Made by a program: the position numbers and the translations under genes
Notes under the pieces: generated by a model
Told to the model about the DNA's origin: nothing
The model's input: only the letters and a program-made list of their open reading frames with translations
Databases searched by the model: none
Assembly (NCBI GenBank): GCA_000378025.1
Contig: KB899087.1
Location: forward strand, 4,734,001-4,798,000
DNA from: Xanthobacteraceae bacterium 501b
GTDB taxonomy: Bacteria; Pseudomonadota; Alphaproteobacteria; Rhizobiales; Xanthobacteraceae
Reading direction: 5' to 3'
DNA: 64,000 bases
Shown here: one piece after another, positions 9,579-18,306 of the stretch
Position numbering within the stretch: the first letter of the stretch is position 1
How the letters are laid out: the number at the start of each line of letters is the position of its first letter

Positions 9579-9590
9579 CTGTATAGACAG
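9579..9590. promoter_or_regulatory. PhnF-type operator, copy 1
   Basis: The 12-bp CTGTATAGACAG, with inverted arms CTGT and ACAG around ATAG. It is identical to the copy at 9611-9622. The pattern resembles the TGGTATAGACCA site described for PhnF of Mycobacterium smegmatis (from memory). It lies 14 bp upstream of the phnD start, where a bound repressor would block phnD. Confidence 0.75.
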
Positions 9591-9610
9591 GAACTGTGGA
9601 CTACGGTTAT

Positions 9611-9622
9611 CTGTATAGACAG
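9611..9622. promoter_or_regulatory. PhnF-type operator, copy 2
   Basis: Second exact copy of CTGTATAGACAG, starting 32 bp from the first, close to three helical turns, so two repressor dimers could sit on one face of the DNA. It lies about 45 bp upstream of phnM. The neighbouring phnF gene supplies the obvious cognate regulator. Confidence 0.75.
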
Positions 9623-9668
9623 CGTATGACGTGTCCATGACAGTGGCTTAGGGGTGCCGAGGCGGATG

Positions 9669-10871
9669 ATGAGTGTGCGGATCGAGAATGGGCGGGCGCT
9701 CCGGAGCGGCCAGTGGAGCGACCGGCCGGTGGTGGTGAGTGGTGGGCGCATCGCCGGGGAGGCGCACGACGCCGCTCCCGACCCCGCTCCCGACCCCGCT
9801 CCCGAGCGGGTGATCGACGCGCGCGGCCTGCTGGTGCTGCCGGGCATCGTCGACATTCACGGCGACGCCTTCGAGCGTCACATCATGCCCCGCCCGGGCG
9901 TGCGCTTCGACATGACGCTCGCTTTGCGCGACACCGACCGCCAGCTGGTGGCGAACGGCGTCACCACCGCTTTTCACGGCGTTACCATCTCCTGGGAGCC
10001 GGGCCTGCGCTCGGTGGAAGCCGCGCGCAGCTTCGTCGCCACGCTGCTCGCGTTGCGCGAGGGGCTGGCCTGCGACACCCGGCTGCATCTGCGCTGGGAA
10101 ACCTTCGCGCTGGAGGCGCTGGAGGAGGTGCGGGAATGGCTGGCGCTCACCCCCGCGCCGATCCTCGCCTTCAACGACCACACGACAGGCTCCGTGCTCA
10201 AGGGCACCATCGCCCGCAAGATCGGCCAGATGGCGGAACGTTCCGGTCTCAGCCGCGAGGACTACATGACGCTGCTCGACCGGGTGTGGGGCGCGCGGGA
10301 CGCGGTGCCCGCTGCCATTGAGAGCCTGGCGGCGAGTGCGCGGGCGAACGGCAATGTGCTGCTCGCCCATGACGAGGATTCGCCGGCCGAGCGCGCGCGG
10401 TTTCGGGCGCTGGGCGCGGTGGCCTCCGAATTCCCGATGAACCAGGAGACAGCGCAGGCCGCCCGCGACGCCGGAGAGGACGTAATCCTCGGTGCGCCAA
10501 ACGTGGTGCGTGGCGGCAGCCATAATGGCGCGCTAAGCGCGACTGAAGCCATCGCCGCCGGGCGCTGCACGGTGCTGACCAGCGATTACCACTACCCCTC
10601 GCCGCTCTATGCCGCCTTCACCCTGGCGGCGGGCGACCACGAGGCGCTGGCGCGGCACTGGCCGCTGGTCTCCGCCAATCCCGCCCGCGTCGCCCGGCTC
10701 AAGGATCGCGGCAGCCTGGAGGCCGGCCGGCGGGCCGATCTCCTTCTTGTCGATGCCACCGACATGGCGCATCCGGAAGTGGTGGCGACGCTGGTGGCGG
10801 GACGAATCGTCTATGCTCGCCGGGCTCTGGAGCGTCGGCCGTCCGCGGGCCTGGCGCAGGCAGCGGAGTGA
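9669..10871 (+). CDS. phnM: Alpha-D-ribose 1-methylphosphonate 5-triphosphate diphosphatase PhnM
   Basis: Amidohydrolase-superfamily enzyme of the C-P lyase pathway that removes diphosphate from the ribose 1-methylphosphonate 5-triphosphate intermediate. About 400 residues, the usual length. Metal-binding motif GIVDIHGDAFERH (near residue 60), AFNDHTTG (near 170), LLAHDED (near 230), VRGGSHNG and LTSDYHYPSPLYA support the call, with the typical SLEAGRRADLLLVD amidohydrolase C-terminus. Tandem ATGs at 9666 and 9669 are candidate starts; GTG 9654 is less likely. The N-terminal beta-sandwich holds a three-copy DPAP repeat. phnF follows five bases downstream. No phnGHIJKL core is in the window, so the lyase must lie elsewhere for this enzyme to act in its usual pathway. 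Confidence 0.92.
   Translation: MSVRIENGRALRSGQWSDRPVVVSGGRIAGEAHDAAPDPAPDPAPERVIDARGLLVLPGIVDIHGDAFERHIMPRPGVRFDMTLALRDTDRQLVANGVTTAFHGVTISWEPGLRSVEAARSFVATLLALREGLACDTRLHLRWETFALEALEEVREWLALTPAPILAFNDHTTGSVLKGTIARKIGQMAERSGLSREDYMTLLDRVWGARDAVPAAIESLAASARANGNVLLAHDEDSPAERARFRALGAVASEFPMNQETAQAARDAGEDVILGAPNVVRGGSHNGALSATEAIAAGRCTVLTSDYHYPSPLYAAFTLAAGDHEALARHWPLVSANPARVARLKDRGSLEAGRRADLLLVDATDMAHPEVVATLVAGRIVYARRALERRPSAGLAQAAE
9769..9804 (+). repeat. Three-copy 12-bp tandem repeat inside phnM
   Basis: Three consecutive copies of ACCCCGCTCCCG (the first with one mismatch) at 9769-9780, 9781-9792 and 9793-9804, encoding a DAAP-DPAP-DPAP-like stretch. The unit is a multiple of three, so slippage would keep the frame. 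It falls in a surface loop of the N-terminal strand domain. Confidence 0.85.
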
Positions 10872-10875
10872 GGGC

Positions 10876-11652
10876 GTGAACAGGAGCGTGAAGGCGCAGC
10901 CGGGGCCGGCGAACGGCATATCGGGTTTTGACGGGCTGGTCTTCCGCCCGCGCCGCGACGCGCCGATCTGGCAGCAGATCTACGACTATATCCTCTCGCT
11001 GATCGACAGCGGCTGGCTCACGCCGGGCGGCCAGCTGCCGGGCGAGGTGCATCTGTCGGAGAAGCTGGGCGTTACCCGCATCACGTTGCGCCGGGCGCTG
11101 CAGCAGCTTCAGCAGGAAGGGCACCTCACCTCGCGCAAGGGGGTGGGGGTGTTCGTGCGCAGCCTGCCCTCGGCGCTGGTGGTGCGCGACGGTAGCCGCT
11201 TCGCCGAGAGCCTGCGCGCCGACGGCAAGGCCGTGACCACCACGACCACCGTGCTGGAGGAGGAGTTCGCGGATGCCGCCGCCGCCGAGCAGCTGCACCT
11301 GGCGATCGGCGCGCCGGTGGTGCGCCTGCGCCGCGTGCGCTCAGCCGATGGCCAGCCGATCTATATCAGCACCAAGGTGTTCCCCGCCGCCCTGCTGCCG
11401 GACTTCACCACCGTCTATTCCCGGCGCCAATCGGTGACGGATGTGTTCATCGCCCATGGCATCCAGAAGTACCGCCGCGCCGAGACCCGCATCAGCGGGG
11501 GCTTCGCCACGCCTGACGAGGCGAGCCTGCTGGCGCTGACCCCGGGGACGCCGGTGTTCCGCACCAGTTCGATCAACACCGACGCCAGCGGCAACCGGAT
11601 CGAATGGGCACGTGGCTGCTGGCTGCTGACCTCGGTCGACTTCGTATTCTGA
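10876..11652 (+). CDS. phnF: GntR/HutC-family regulator PhnF
   Basis: Transcriptional regulator of 258 residues with an N-terminal winged helix (APIWQQIYDYILSLIDSGWLTPGGQLPGEVHLSEKLGV then TRITLRRALQQLQQEGHLTSRKGVGVFV) and a C-terminal UTRA ligand domain (ALHLAIGAPVVRLRRVR-like region, residues ~100-255). The GTG start at 10876 follows the phnM stop by four bases and begins a protein of normal HutC length; the open frame extends further upstream only inside phnM. It most likely represses phnDCE and phnMF through the paired CTGTATAGACAG sites and responds to phosphonate or phosphate status. The ligand is not inferable. Confidence 0.9.
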   Translation: MNRSVKAQPGPANGISGFDGLVFRPRRDAPIWQQIYDYILSLIDSGWLTPGGQLPGEVHLSEKLGVTRITLRRALQQLQQEGHLTSRKGVGVFVRSLPSALVVRDGSRFAESLRADGKAVTTTTTVLEEEFADAAAAEQLHLAIGAPVVRLRRVRSADGQPIYISTKVFPAALLPDFTTVYSRRQSVTDVFIAHGIQKYRRAETRISGGFATPDEASLLALTPGTPVFRTSSINTDASGNRIEWARGCWLLTSVDFVF

Positions 11653-11659
11653 GCCGATC

Positions 11660-13054
11660 TCACGCGCGCCAGTTTCGGCACTTCTTCACCGCCTCGCGGA
11701 AACGGGCGTGGTCCTGCGCGCTGACCGAGCCGTCCGGCTCGAAGCGCCGGAAGGCGGCACGGGCGGCGCCGGTCTCGGCGCCGCAGAGCGCGGCGAGGCC
11801 CAGCGCGGTCATTTCGTGCAGGTCCGGCACCTTGATGGCACGGCCGCTGGCGGCGGCGAGGAAGGCGGCGAAGCAGCGGCTCCGCGACAGGCCGCCATCG
11901 ATCGAGATGTCGGTGATGCTGCCGCGGCCGAGTTCCGCGGCGTCGATCAGCCCGACGGTGAGCAGGGCGATGCCCTCCAGTGCCGCGCGGACCATGTCGC
12001 GCCGGTCGGTCGACGCCTCCATGCCGATGAACAGCGGCGCCGCCTTGCGGTCCCAATAGGGCGCGGCGAGGCCCGACAGCGCCGGCACGAAGACGAGCCC
12101 CCGGCTGAGGGCGGAAGGCCCCTTGAACCCGTCGAGTTCGTGCGTCTGGCTGAACAGGCCGAGCCGGCGCAGCCATTCCAGCGCTGCCCCGGCATCGTAG
12201 ACGCCGCCCTCGACGGCGAAGACCGGCGCCTCGCCCTTGCGGTGCCAGGCGATGGTCGGCAGCAGGCCGGCGGTGTCGGGGCGCGCCGGGCCGGCGACCG
12301 CCAGCAGGAAGGCGCCCGTGCCGAAGGTGATCTTGGCCTCGCCCGGCGCGCGGCAGCCATGACCGTAGAGGGCCGCCTGCTGGTCGACGATCGAGACCTT
12401 CACCGGCACGCCGTCGATCTGTCCGAAGCCGCTGTCGGAGGGCCGAATGCAGGGCAGGAAGGTGCGCGGCACCCCATGCAGCGCGCAGAGTTCGTCGCTC
12501 CACAGGCCGGTCGAAAGATCGAGCAGGCCGGTGCGCGAGGCGGTGGCGAGGTCGGTGGCGAAGGTGCCGGTGAGCTGATCGAGGAAATAGGCGTCGGTGG
12601 TGCCAAGCCTGAGCCGGCCATTGGCCCGCGCGGTGGCGACGGCGGGGATGTTCTCGACCAGCCAGGCCAGCTTGGAGGCGGAGAAATAGGGATCGAGCGG
12701 CAGGCCGCAGATCGCCCGTGAGCGGATCACATCGTCTTCGGAGCGGGCGGCGAGGGCGTCCGTGGTGCGCGAATCCTGCCAGACGATGACGGGAGAGAGC
12801 GCTTCCCCGCTCACCGCGTCCCAGGCGAGGCAGCTCTCCCCCTGATTGGCGAGGGCGATGGCATCGACCGGCCCAGCGGCCGCCAGCACGGCGCGGATGT
12901 TGCGCAGCAATTCGCGCGGGTCGTGCTCCACCCAGCCCGGCGCGGGGTGGCGCTGGCCATGGGCAAGGCTGGCGGCCAACCAGGCGGTACCGTCCGCCTC
13001 GACGACGAGGCAGCGGGTTGACGTCGTGCCCTGGTCGATAGCGGCGACACGCAC
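11660..13054 (-). CDS. FGGY-family carbohydrate kinase, glycerol-kinase-like
   Basis: ATP-dependent sugar or polyol kinase, 464 residues. The N-terminal FGGY domain opens VRVAAIDQGTTSTRCLVVE (phosphate-1 loop) and contains ANQGESCLAWD and VIVWQDSRT, with the catalytic Asp expected in SIVDQQAALYGHGC; the C-terminal domain has GGVYDAGAALEWLRRLG and ISIDGGLSRS. Spacing resembles glycerol and erythritol kinases but it is shorter than GlpK (about 500). The GTG start overlaps the TAG stop of the upstream oxidoreductase by one base, making it the last gene of the TRAP operon. It would phosphorylate the polyol imported by the TRAP system; the exact substrate is unknown. Confidence 0.85.
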   Translation of the reverse strand: MRVAAIDQGTTSTRCLVVEADGTAWLAASLAHGQRHPAPGWVEHDPRELLRNIRAVLAAAGPVDAIALANQGESCLAWDAVSGEALSPVIVWQDSRTTDALAARSEDDVIRSRAICGLPLDPYFSASKLAWLVENIPAVATARANGRLRLGTTDAYFLDQLTGTFATDLATASRTGLLDLSTGLWSDELCALHGVPRTFLPCIRPSDSGFGQIDGVPVKVSIVDQQAALYGHGCRAPGEAKITFGTGAFLLAVAGPARPDTAGLLPTIAWHRKGEAPVFAVEGGVYDAGAALEWLRRLGLFSQTHELDGFKGPSALSRGLVFVPALSGLAAPYWDRKAAPLFIGMEASTDRRDMVRAALEGIALLTVGLIDAAELGRGSITDISIDGGLSRSRCFAAFLAAASGRAIKVPDLHEMTALGLAALCGAETGAARAAFRRFEPDGSVSAQDHARFREAVKKCRNWRA

Positions 13055-14289
13055 TAGGTCCTCTCCTCGAAACCGATATGCACGCGGTCCGCCGTCTGGG
13101 CGGCGGACGGAATTGGTAAGGCAATGCGACGTTCCGGTCGCCACGTCTTCTCTTGCGCCCACATTTCGCGGCCGTCCAGCACCAGCGAAAGGCGCCCGCG
13201 CGCCTGCCGCGCGAAGCGCAGCTGGAAGTTCGGGAAAGCCGGTGCGGCACGGTTTCCGCGCCGGATCAGGCCGGGCACGACGAGCTTGACCGGCGGGTCG
13301 AAGGTCACGGGGAGGAGGGCGTCCCCGTCGAGGCCAGCGTCCGCGTCGCGCGCCAGATCCTCGGCGATGGCGCGGCCGACCGCGCGGCCCTCGCGGAAGG
13401 ACCAGCCGGCGGTCTCCACCGCGCGCAGCAGATTGCCGGCGGCAAAAAGGTGAGGGTCGGCGGTGCGGCCATAGGGGTCGATCGCCGGGCCCGCACTGAA
13501 GGGGTCGACGCCGATGGCCGACTGAAGCAGCAGCGCCGATTCCGGGGTGAAGCGTCCGGTGAGCAGCACCCCGTCGCAGGCAAGCTTATGCAGGGTGCCG
13601 TCGCGCAGGCGCAGCGTGACATCCTCCACCCGGCTCGCGCCATGAATGTCGAGGAGTTCCGCCCCGCAATGGAACGGGATGCCCATCGCGCGGGGAAACC
13701 ACATCAGCGGCGCCGGGGCGAGCGGGTGCGGGCCGGGCTCGATCATGGCGACGGGGCGGGCGCCATGGCTGAGGCAGGTGAGCACGGCCGACAGGCTCAC
13801 CAGCTCCGAGCCGACGATGAGCGGGCGCCTGAACGGCATCAGGCCGTGAAAGGCGACATAGGACTGGAGCGCGCCTGTCGTCACCACCCCGATCGGCCGG
13901 TCGCCTGAGATCAGCCGGGCGGCGCGGGGCGTCTCACGGGCGCCGGTGGCGATGAGCAGCCGCCGCGCCTGCAGCGTCTCGACGCCGTGCGGCGTCGCCA
14001 GCTCAACCCGACCTCCGGCGATGAGCCGCACCACGGAGTGGCCGGTGCGGACCTCCACTCCGGCGCGGGCGGCTTCCGCTTCCAGCCTCTTGCCGTAGGC
14101 GGCGCCAAAATAGACCCGGTGAAAATCGAGCATGCCGAAGGGCGAATGGCTGCAATGGCGGGTGGCGCCGCCGAGCTGCGCCTCGCGTTCCAGCAGCACG
14201 ACGCGGCCGACGCCCTGCCGGCGCAGCTCCACCGCCGCCGCCACCCCGGCCGGCCCGCCGCCGACGATGATGACATCCGCGTCGCTCAT
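13054..14289 (-). CDS. FAD-dependent pyridine-nucleotide-disulfide-type oxidoreductase
   Basis: Flavoprotein of 411 residues. The N-terminus DVIIVGGGPAGVAAAVELRRQG is a dinucleotide-binding GxGxxG fold; RRLLIATGARETP and FAAGNLLRAVETAGWSFREGRAVGRAIA are the second and third FAD motifs of this family. It lacks the CxxxxC redox-active disulfide of true disulfide reductases. Homologues (HcnB/GlpB-like or opine-oxidase-subunit-like) sit beside glycerol-3-phosphate-dehydrogenase-like flavoproteins and act as their electron partner. The ATG at 14289 overlaps the previous stop (ATGA), so it is coupled to that flavoprotein. An upstream extension of the open frame is ignored for that reason. Confidence 0.85.
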   Translation of the reverse strand: MSDADVIIVGGGPAGVAAAVELRRQGVGRVVLLEREAQLGGATRHCSHSPFGMLDFHRVYFGAAYGKRLEAEAARAGVEVRTGHSVVRLIAGGRVELATPHGVETLQARRLLIATGARETPRAARLISGDRPIGVVTTGALQSYVAFHGLMPFRRPLIVGSELVSLSAVLTCLSHGARPVAMIEPGPHPLAPAPLMWFPRAMGIPFHCGAELLDIHGASRVEDVTLRLRDGTLHKLACDGVLLTGRFTPESALLLQSAIGVDPFSAGPAIDPYGRTADPHLFAAGNLLRAVETAGWSFREGRAVGRAIAEDLARDADAGLDGDALLPVTFDPPVKLVVPGLIRRGNRAAPAFPNFQLRFARQARGRLSLVLDGREMWAQEKTWRPERRIALPIPSAAQTADRVHIGFEERT

Positions 14290-15704
14290 GAGGGTTCGTC
14301 CCCGACCGCCAGTGGCTCGCGCAGCTTGCCGCGCGTCATCTCCGCCAGCCGCGCATTGCAGTAGAAGCCCTGGCAGCGGCCCATGCCGGCGCGGGTGCGC
14401 CGGCGCACGCCGCCGAAATCGCCGGGTGGCACCGGGCTTATGAGCGCCGCCTCGATCTCGCGCCGTGTCACCATTTCGCAATGGCAGACGATCTCGCCAT
14501 GGTCGGGCGCCTGCCAGTCGCGCGGGCAGGTTTCGGTGAGGTTGGGCAGGCGCAGTTCCGGCGCGTCGCTCGCCGGGGACAGCGAGAGGCCGAAGCCCTC
14601 GATAAGCTTCAATGCATGCTGCGCCAACCCGAGCGCGGCGCTGAGCCCGGTGGAGCGGATGCCGCCGAGCGTGACGGCGCGCTTCTCCGGCCGGCAGAAG
14701 ATGCGGTAGGCCTTCGTCTCGCTCGCCGGCCGCAGCCCGGCATAGACCGCCGTCACCGGCATGCCCGCCAGCGCCGGTACGATCTGCGCCCCGCGCGCCA
14801 GCAGGCCCTCCAGTGTCGCGGTCTCGACGGTGGCACGCACGCGGTCTTCCTGTTCCTCGGCGGTGGGGCCGATCAGCACATTGCCGAAGGCGGTGGGGCA
14901 GACCACCACGCCCTTGGTGATCTCGGTCGGCACCGGCAGCACGATGCGCGGCACAAGGGCGTAGGCTGCCTTGTCCAGGACTACGAACTGGCCCTTGCGC
15001 GGGCGTATCTCGAATTCCGGGGTAAAGCCCAGCCGCGCGTCGACGATGTCGCCATAGAGCCCGGCCGTATTGACCACGGCGCGGGCCGTCACCGCGCCGG
15101 CGGTGGTCGCGAGATGCCATTCACCGTCGAAACGCCCCCCGATCAGCTCGGCATTGCGCAGGAAATGCGCCCCCAGCGCCACGGCTTGCGTGAGATAGGC
15201 CAGCGGCGCGGTCCAGGGGTCGATGATGTGCTCGTCCGCCACCTCGATCGCCGCCACCAGCCGGTCGGAGAGGCCGGGCATGGTGGCGCGGGCCGCCGGT
15301 CCCGACAGCAGCGCCAGGTTAGAGATACCATTCTCGCGCCCCTGCGCGGCGATGGCGTCCAGCTTTTCCGCCTCAAGCTCGTTCCAGGCGCAGACCAGCG
15401 CCCCGGTCTTCACCAGGTCGAGGCCGATGCTGGGACCGAGGGAGAGATATTCCTCCCGCCCGGCCTTGATCAGCTCAAGCTCCAGACTGCCCGGCGGGGC
15501 GTCGAAGCCGGTGTGGAGAATGGCGCTATTGGCCTTGGAGGCGCCGGACAGGATGTCGCTGCCCTTCTCGATCAGCACCACTTTGGCACCGGCCAGGGCA
15601 AGCCTGCGCACCACCGCGCAGCCCACGACCCCGGCGCCGATGACGGCAATGTCGAAGCGCTCGTTGTCGAAGCTCTCGTCACGGGCGGTCGGTTCGGGGC
15701 GCAT
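14286..15704 (-). CDS. Glycerol-3-phosphate-dehydrogenase-like FAD oxidoreductase with C-terminal BFD [2Fe-2S] domain
   Basis: A 472-residue DAO/GlpA-type flavoprotein. The FAD motif FDIAVIGAGVVGCAVVRRLALAGAKVVLIEKG is near residue 20, the substrate domain spans about 80-370, and the tail carries CHCEMVTRREIEAAL ... GRCQGFYC, the CxC...CxxxxC cysteines of a BFD-like ferredoxin domain. GlpA of anaerobic glycerol-3-phosphate dehydrogenase has the same order. The ATG at 15704 is preceded by AAAGGAGC at good spacing, which decides it over upstream codons. It probably oxidises the phosphorylated polyol made by the downstream FGGY kinase and passes electrons to the adjacent oxidoreductase; substrate identity is inferred only. 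Confidence 0.85.
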   Translation of the reverse strand: MRPEPTARDESFDNERFDIAVIGAGVVGCAVVRRLALAGAKVVLIEKGSDILSGASKANSAILHTGFDAPPGSLELELIKAGREEYLSLGPSIGLDLVKTGALVCAWNELEAEKLDAIAAQGRENGISNLALLSGPAARATMPGLSDRLVAAIEVADEHIIDPWTAPLAYLTQAVALGAHFLRNAELIGGRFDGEWHLATTAGAVTARAVVNTAGLYGDIVDARLGFTPEFEIRPRKGQFVVLDKAAYALVPRIVLPVPTEITKGVVVCPTAFGNVLIGPTAEEQEDRVRATVETATLEGLLARGAQIVPALAGMPVTAVYAGLRPASETKAYRIFCRPEKRAVTLGGIRSTGLSAALGLAQHALKLIEGFGLSLSPASDAPELRLPNLTETCPRDWQAPDHGEIVCHCEMVTRREIEAALISPVPPGDFGGVRRRTRAGMGRCQGFYCNARLAEMTRGKLREPLAVGDEPS

Positions 15705-15769
15705 GGCGCTCCTTTCCATGTCGGCACGTTCCTGTCGGCACGGCGCGGCCGGCTCGTCCGGGCGCGCGG

Positions 15770-15797
15770 TCCCCGCCACCCCTTTGGGCGGCGGGGA
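15770..15797 (-). terminator. Hairpin after the TRAP binding-protein gene
   Basis: An 8-bp perfect stem TCCCCGCC/GGCGGGGA (15770-15777 with 15790-15797), extended by an inner CCC/GGG pairing, in the gap between the dctP-like stop and the next gene. There is no clear T run, so it is more likely an mRNA-stabilising or attenuating hairpin than a full terminator. Confidence 0.5.
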
Positions 15798-15811
15798 TCT
15801 CTGCGGGGGGC

Positions 15812-16924
15812 TCAGCGATAGGGGTAGCCGGCCTTCTGCATGGTCTCGTCATACTTCTTGAAGGCGGCGACGACGCGGGCCGCGCGCGGGCTGGCGGCGG
15901 CGGTCTCGTCCCAGAAGCCCTTGGAGTCGTTGACCACAGTCGCCCAGTCGGCCGGCGGCAGCGAGGTCAGCTCCATCTTGTTGCCCTCGACGCGCAGCTT
16001 GGCCTCGCCGCCCCAGTACCAGACGTCGCGGTAGTAATGCGACTGGTCGATGCTCATCAGGAACAGTTCCTTCAGATGCGGCGGCACCTTGGCCCAGCTC
16101 GGGGAGTTGGCGAAGTAGCTGCCGAACCAGGCGCCGGTGACCGAGTTGGTCAGCGCGTAGTTGCACACATCGGCCCAGCCCACTTCATAGGCTTCGGTGA
16201 AGCCGCACCAGGCGACGCCGTCGAGTTCGCCGGTCTGCAGCGCCACTTCGACGTTGTCCCACGGGATCGTCACCGGCACGAGGCCATACTTGGAGAGGAA
16301 CTTGCCGGCGGTCGGCACGCCGAAGACGCGCAGGCCGGCCATGTCGGCAAGGCTCTTGATCGGCTTGTCGACGGTGAAGATGTGCAGCGGGTCCCAGGCG
16401 CCGGTGGACAGCCAGGTGACGTTGGGCACCTCGGCATAGGCCTCGGCCCAGATTTCCTTCAGCCCGTAATAGCGGAACAGCGCCGGCACATCGAGGCTGT
16501 AGCGGGTGGCGAAGGGGAAGTAGCCGCCGAAAACCGCGATATCGACCGGCGAGGCCATGGTCGCCTCGTCCGACTGCACCGCGTCGAGCGTGCCGGTCTG
16601 CAAAGCGCGGAACAGGTCAGAGGTGGGGACCAGCTGGTCGGCGTAATAAAGCTCGATCTCCATCGCGCCATTGGCGGCGGCGTTGAAGGCGTCGATCTGC
16701 GGCTTGATGACATGGGCGCCGAGCGGGGCGCCGGAATAGGTCTGCAGGCGCCATTTGATGGTGCCGGCCTGGGCGATGACGGCGGGCGCCGCCAGCGTCG
16801 TGGTCGCCAGCGCCGCGCCAGTGCCGAGCGCTGCCTTGCCGAGGAAGCTGCGGCGGGTGGCGAGAATGGCGTCGGCGGCGGGGTCCACCTTCTTGGGCGT
16901 GGGCTTCTTGATGTCGTCGGTCAT
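15812..16924 (-). CDS. TRAP transporter substrate-binding protein (DctP family), TAT-exported
   Basis: Periplasmic solute receptor, 370 residues. The N-terminus contains a twin-arginine signal (ATRRSFLGKAALGTGAA followed by a hydrophobic stretch ending APAVIAQA), so it folds before export. The mature part starts IKWRLQTYSG and contains VFGVPTAGKFLSKYGLVPV and ELDGVAWCGFTEAYEVGW, typical of DctP/TakP-like receptors. Start 16924 has AGAGGAGC upstream. It follows the large permease by 44 bp. These receptors usually bind carboxylates; here the neighbouring kinase and glycerol-phosphate-type oxidase suggest a polyol or a polyol acid, which would be unusual. Confidence 0.9.
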   Translation of the reverse strand: MTDDIKKPTPKKVDPAADAILATRRSFLGKAALGTGAALATTTLAAPAVIAQAGTIKWRLQTYSGAPLGAHVIKPQIDAFNAAANGAMEIELYYADQLVPTSDLFRALQTGTLDAVQSDEATMASPVDIAVFGGYFPFATRYSLDVPALFRYYGLKEIWAEAYAEVPNVTWLSTGAWDPLHIFTVDKPIKSLADMAGLRVFGVPTAGKFLSKYGLVPVTIPWDNVEVALQTGELDGVAWCGFTEAYEVGWADVCNYALTNSVTGAWFGSYFANSPSWAKVPPHLKELFLMSIDQSHYYRDVWYWGGEAKLRVEGNKMELTSLPPADWATVVNDSKGFWDETAAASPRAARVVAAFKKYDETMQKAGYPYR

Positions 16925-16968
16925 CGGTTGCTCCTCTGTTTTCTGGAAGGGTCGGTCGGCTGTTGCGA

Positions 16969-18306
16969 TCAGCCTTTGACTTTCATGTGTTCGGGAAGCC
17001 AGAGCGCGATCTGCGGGAAGACCATCAGCATGACGATGGTGAACAGCATGATCGCGGCGAAGGGCCAGATCGACTTGTAGATGTCGACCAGCGAAATCTC
17101 CTTCGGCGCCAGCGAGCGCATCAGGAACAAATTGTAGCCGAAGGGCGGGGTGATATAGGCGATCTGGCAGGTAATCGTGTACAGGATGCCGTACCAGATC
17201 AGCTGGTTGTCGAAGCCGAGATCGAGCGCCTTGACCAGCGGGATATAGAGCGGCGCGACGATGACCAGCATCGCGGTGTCGTCGAGGAACATCCCCATGA
17301 TGATGAAGCTCAGCTGCATCATGATGATGATGGTCCAGGGATTGAGGTCCCATTGCTGGACGAACAGGAACTCGACCGCCTTCACCGCGCCGAGCCCGTC
17401 GAACACCGTGCCGAAGGCGAGCGCGGCGAGGATCAGCCACATGAACATGCAGGAGACGTTCAGCGTCTTCAGCGCGGTGTCGCGCAGCACCGGCCAATTC
17501 AGCCGGCGCTTGGCGAGTGCCGCCAGCGTCGCCGTGGTGGCGCCCACCGCCGAGCTTTCCACCAGGCTGGTGACGCCAAAGACGAACAGCCCGGTCATGA
17601 AGAAGAAGATGGCGAAGGGAATGATGCCCGCCCGCGCCAGCGCGAACTTCTCGCGCAGCGGCATGTTCAGTTCTTCGTCCGTCAGCTGCGGCGCCAGCTT
17701 CGGGTTCAGCTTCACCCGGACATAAATGTAGAGGATGAACAGCGCCGCCATCAAAAGGCCGGGCCCGACGCCGGCGAACCAGAGCTTGGAGACCGGCTGG
17801 CGGGCGATCATGCCGTAGAGCACCAGCACCACCGAGGGCGGGATGAGGATGCCGAGCGAGGAGCCGCCCTGGATGACGCCTGAGATCAGTACCTTGTCAT
17901 AGCCGCGGCGGATCATCTCCGGCAGGGCGATAGTGGCGCCGATCGCCATGCCGGCGACGGAAAGCCCGTTCATCGCCGAGATGATGACCATCAGGAAGAT
18001 GGTGCCGATGGCAAGGCCGCCGGTGAAGCGGCCGAACCAGACATGCAGCGCCCGGTACAGATCCTCCGCGATGCCGGATTCCGCGAGGATGTAGCCCATG
18101 TAGATGAACATGGGCAGGGTCAGCATCGCGTACCAGTTGAACAGCTTGAACACCTGGTTGAACGGCAGGTCCATCGCGCCGGGGCCATAGAGCAGCAGCG
18201 CGGCGGCGGAGGCGACGAAGCCGATGCCGGCGAAGACCAGCTGGCCGCTGACCAGCGCCAGCACCATCGACGCGAACATCAGCGCCGCGATCATCTCATA
18301 GGTCAT
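16969..18306 (-). CDS. TRAP transporter large permease (DctM family)
   Basis: Inner-membrane transport subunit, 445 residues with about twelve hydrophobic segments. Family features include YIILAESGIAEDLY-like (YMGYILAESGIAEDLY), SAMNGLSVAGMAIGATIALPEM, GGSSLGILIPPSVVLVLYG and ITPPFGYNLFLMRSLAP near the C-terminus. It uses the sodium or proton gradient and works with the small subunit and the periplasmic receptor encoded on either side. Its ATG overlaps the stop of the DctQ-like gene (TGATG), showing translational coupling. Confidence 0.93.
   Translation of the reverse strand: MTYEMIAALMFASMVLALVSGQLVFAGIGFVASAAALLLYGPGAMDLPFNQVFKLFNWYAMLTLPMFIYMGYILAESGIAEDLYRALHVWFGRFTGGLAIGTIFLMVIISAMNGLSVAGMAIGATIALPEMIRRGYDKVLISGVIQGGSSLGILIPPSVVLVLYGMIARQPVSKLWFAGVGPGLLMAALFILYIYVRVKLNPKLAPQLTDEELNMPLREKFALARAGIIPFAIFFFMTGLFVFGVTSLVESSAVGATTATLAALAKRRLNWPVLRDTALKTLNVSCMFMWLILAALAFGTVFDGLGAVKAVEFLFVQQWDLNPWTIIIMMQLSFIIMGMFLDDTAMLVIVAPLYIPLVKALDLGFDNQLIWYGILYTITCQIAYITPPFGYNLFLMRSLAPKEISLVDIYKSIWPFAAIMLFTIVMLMVFPQIALWLPEHMKVKG

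Noticed and set aside
9654..9671. GTG 9654 as phnM start
   Set aside because: ATG 9666/9669 give the usual N-terminus and the extra residues (MPRR) have no family support.
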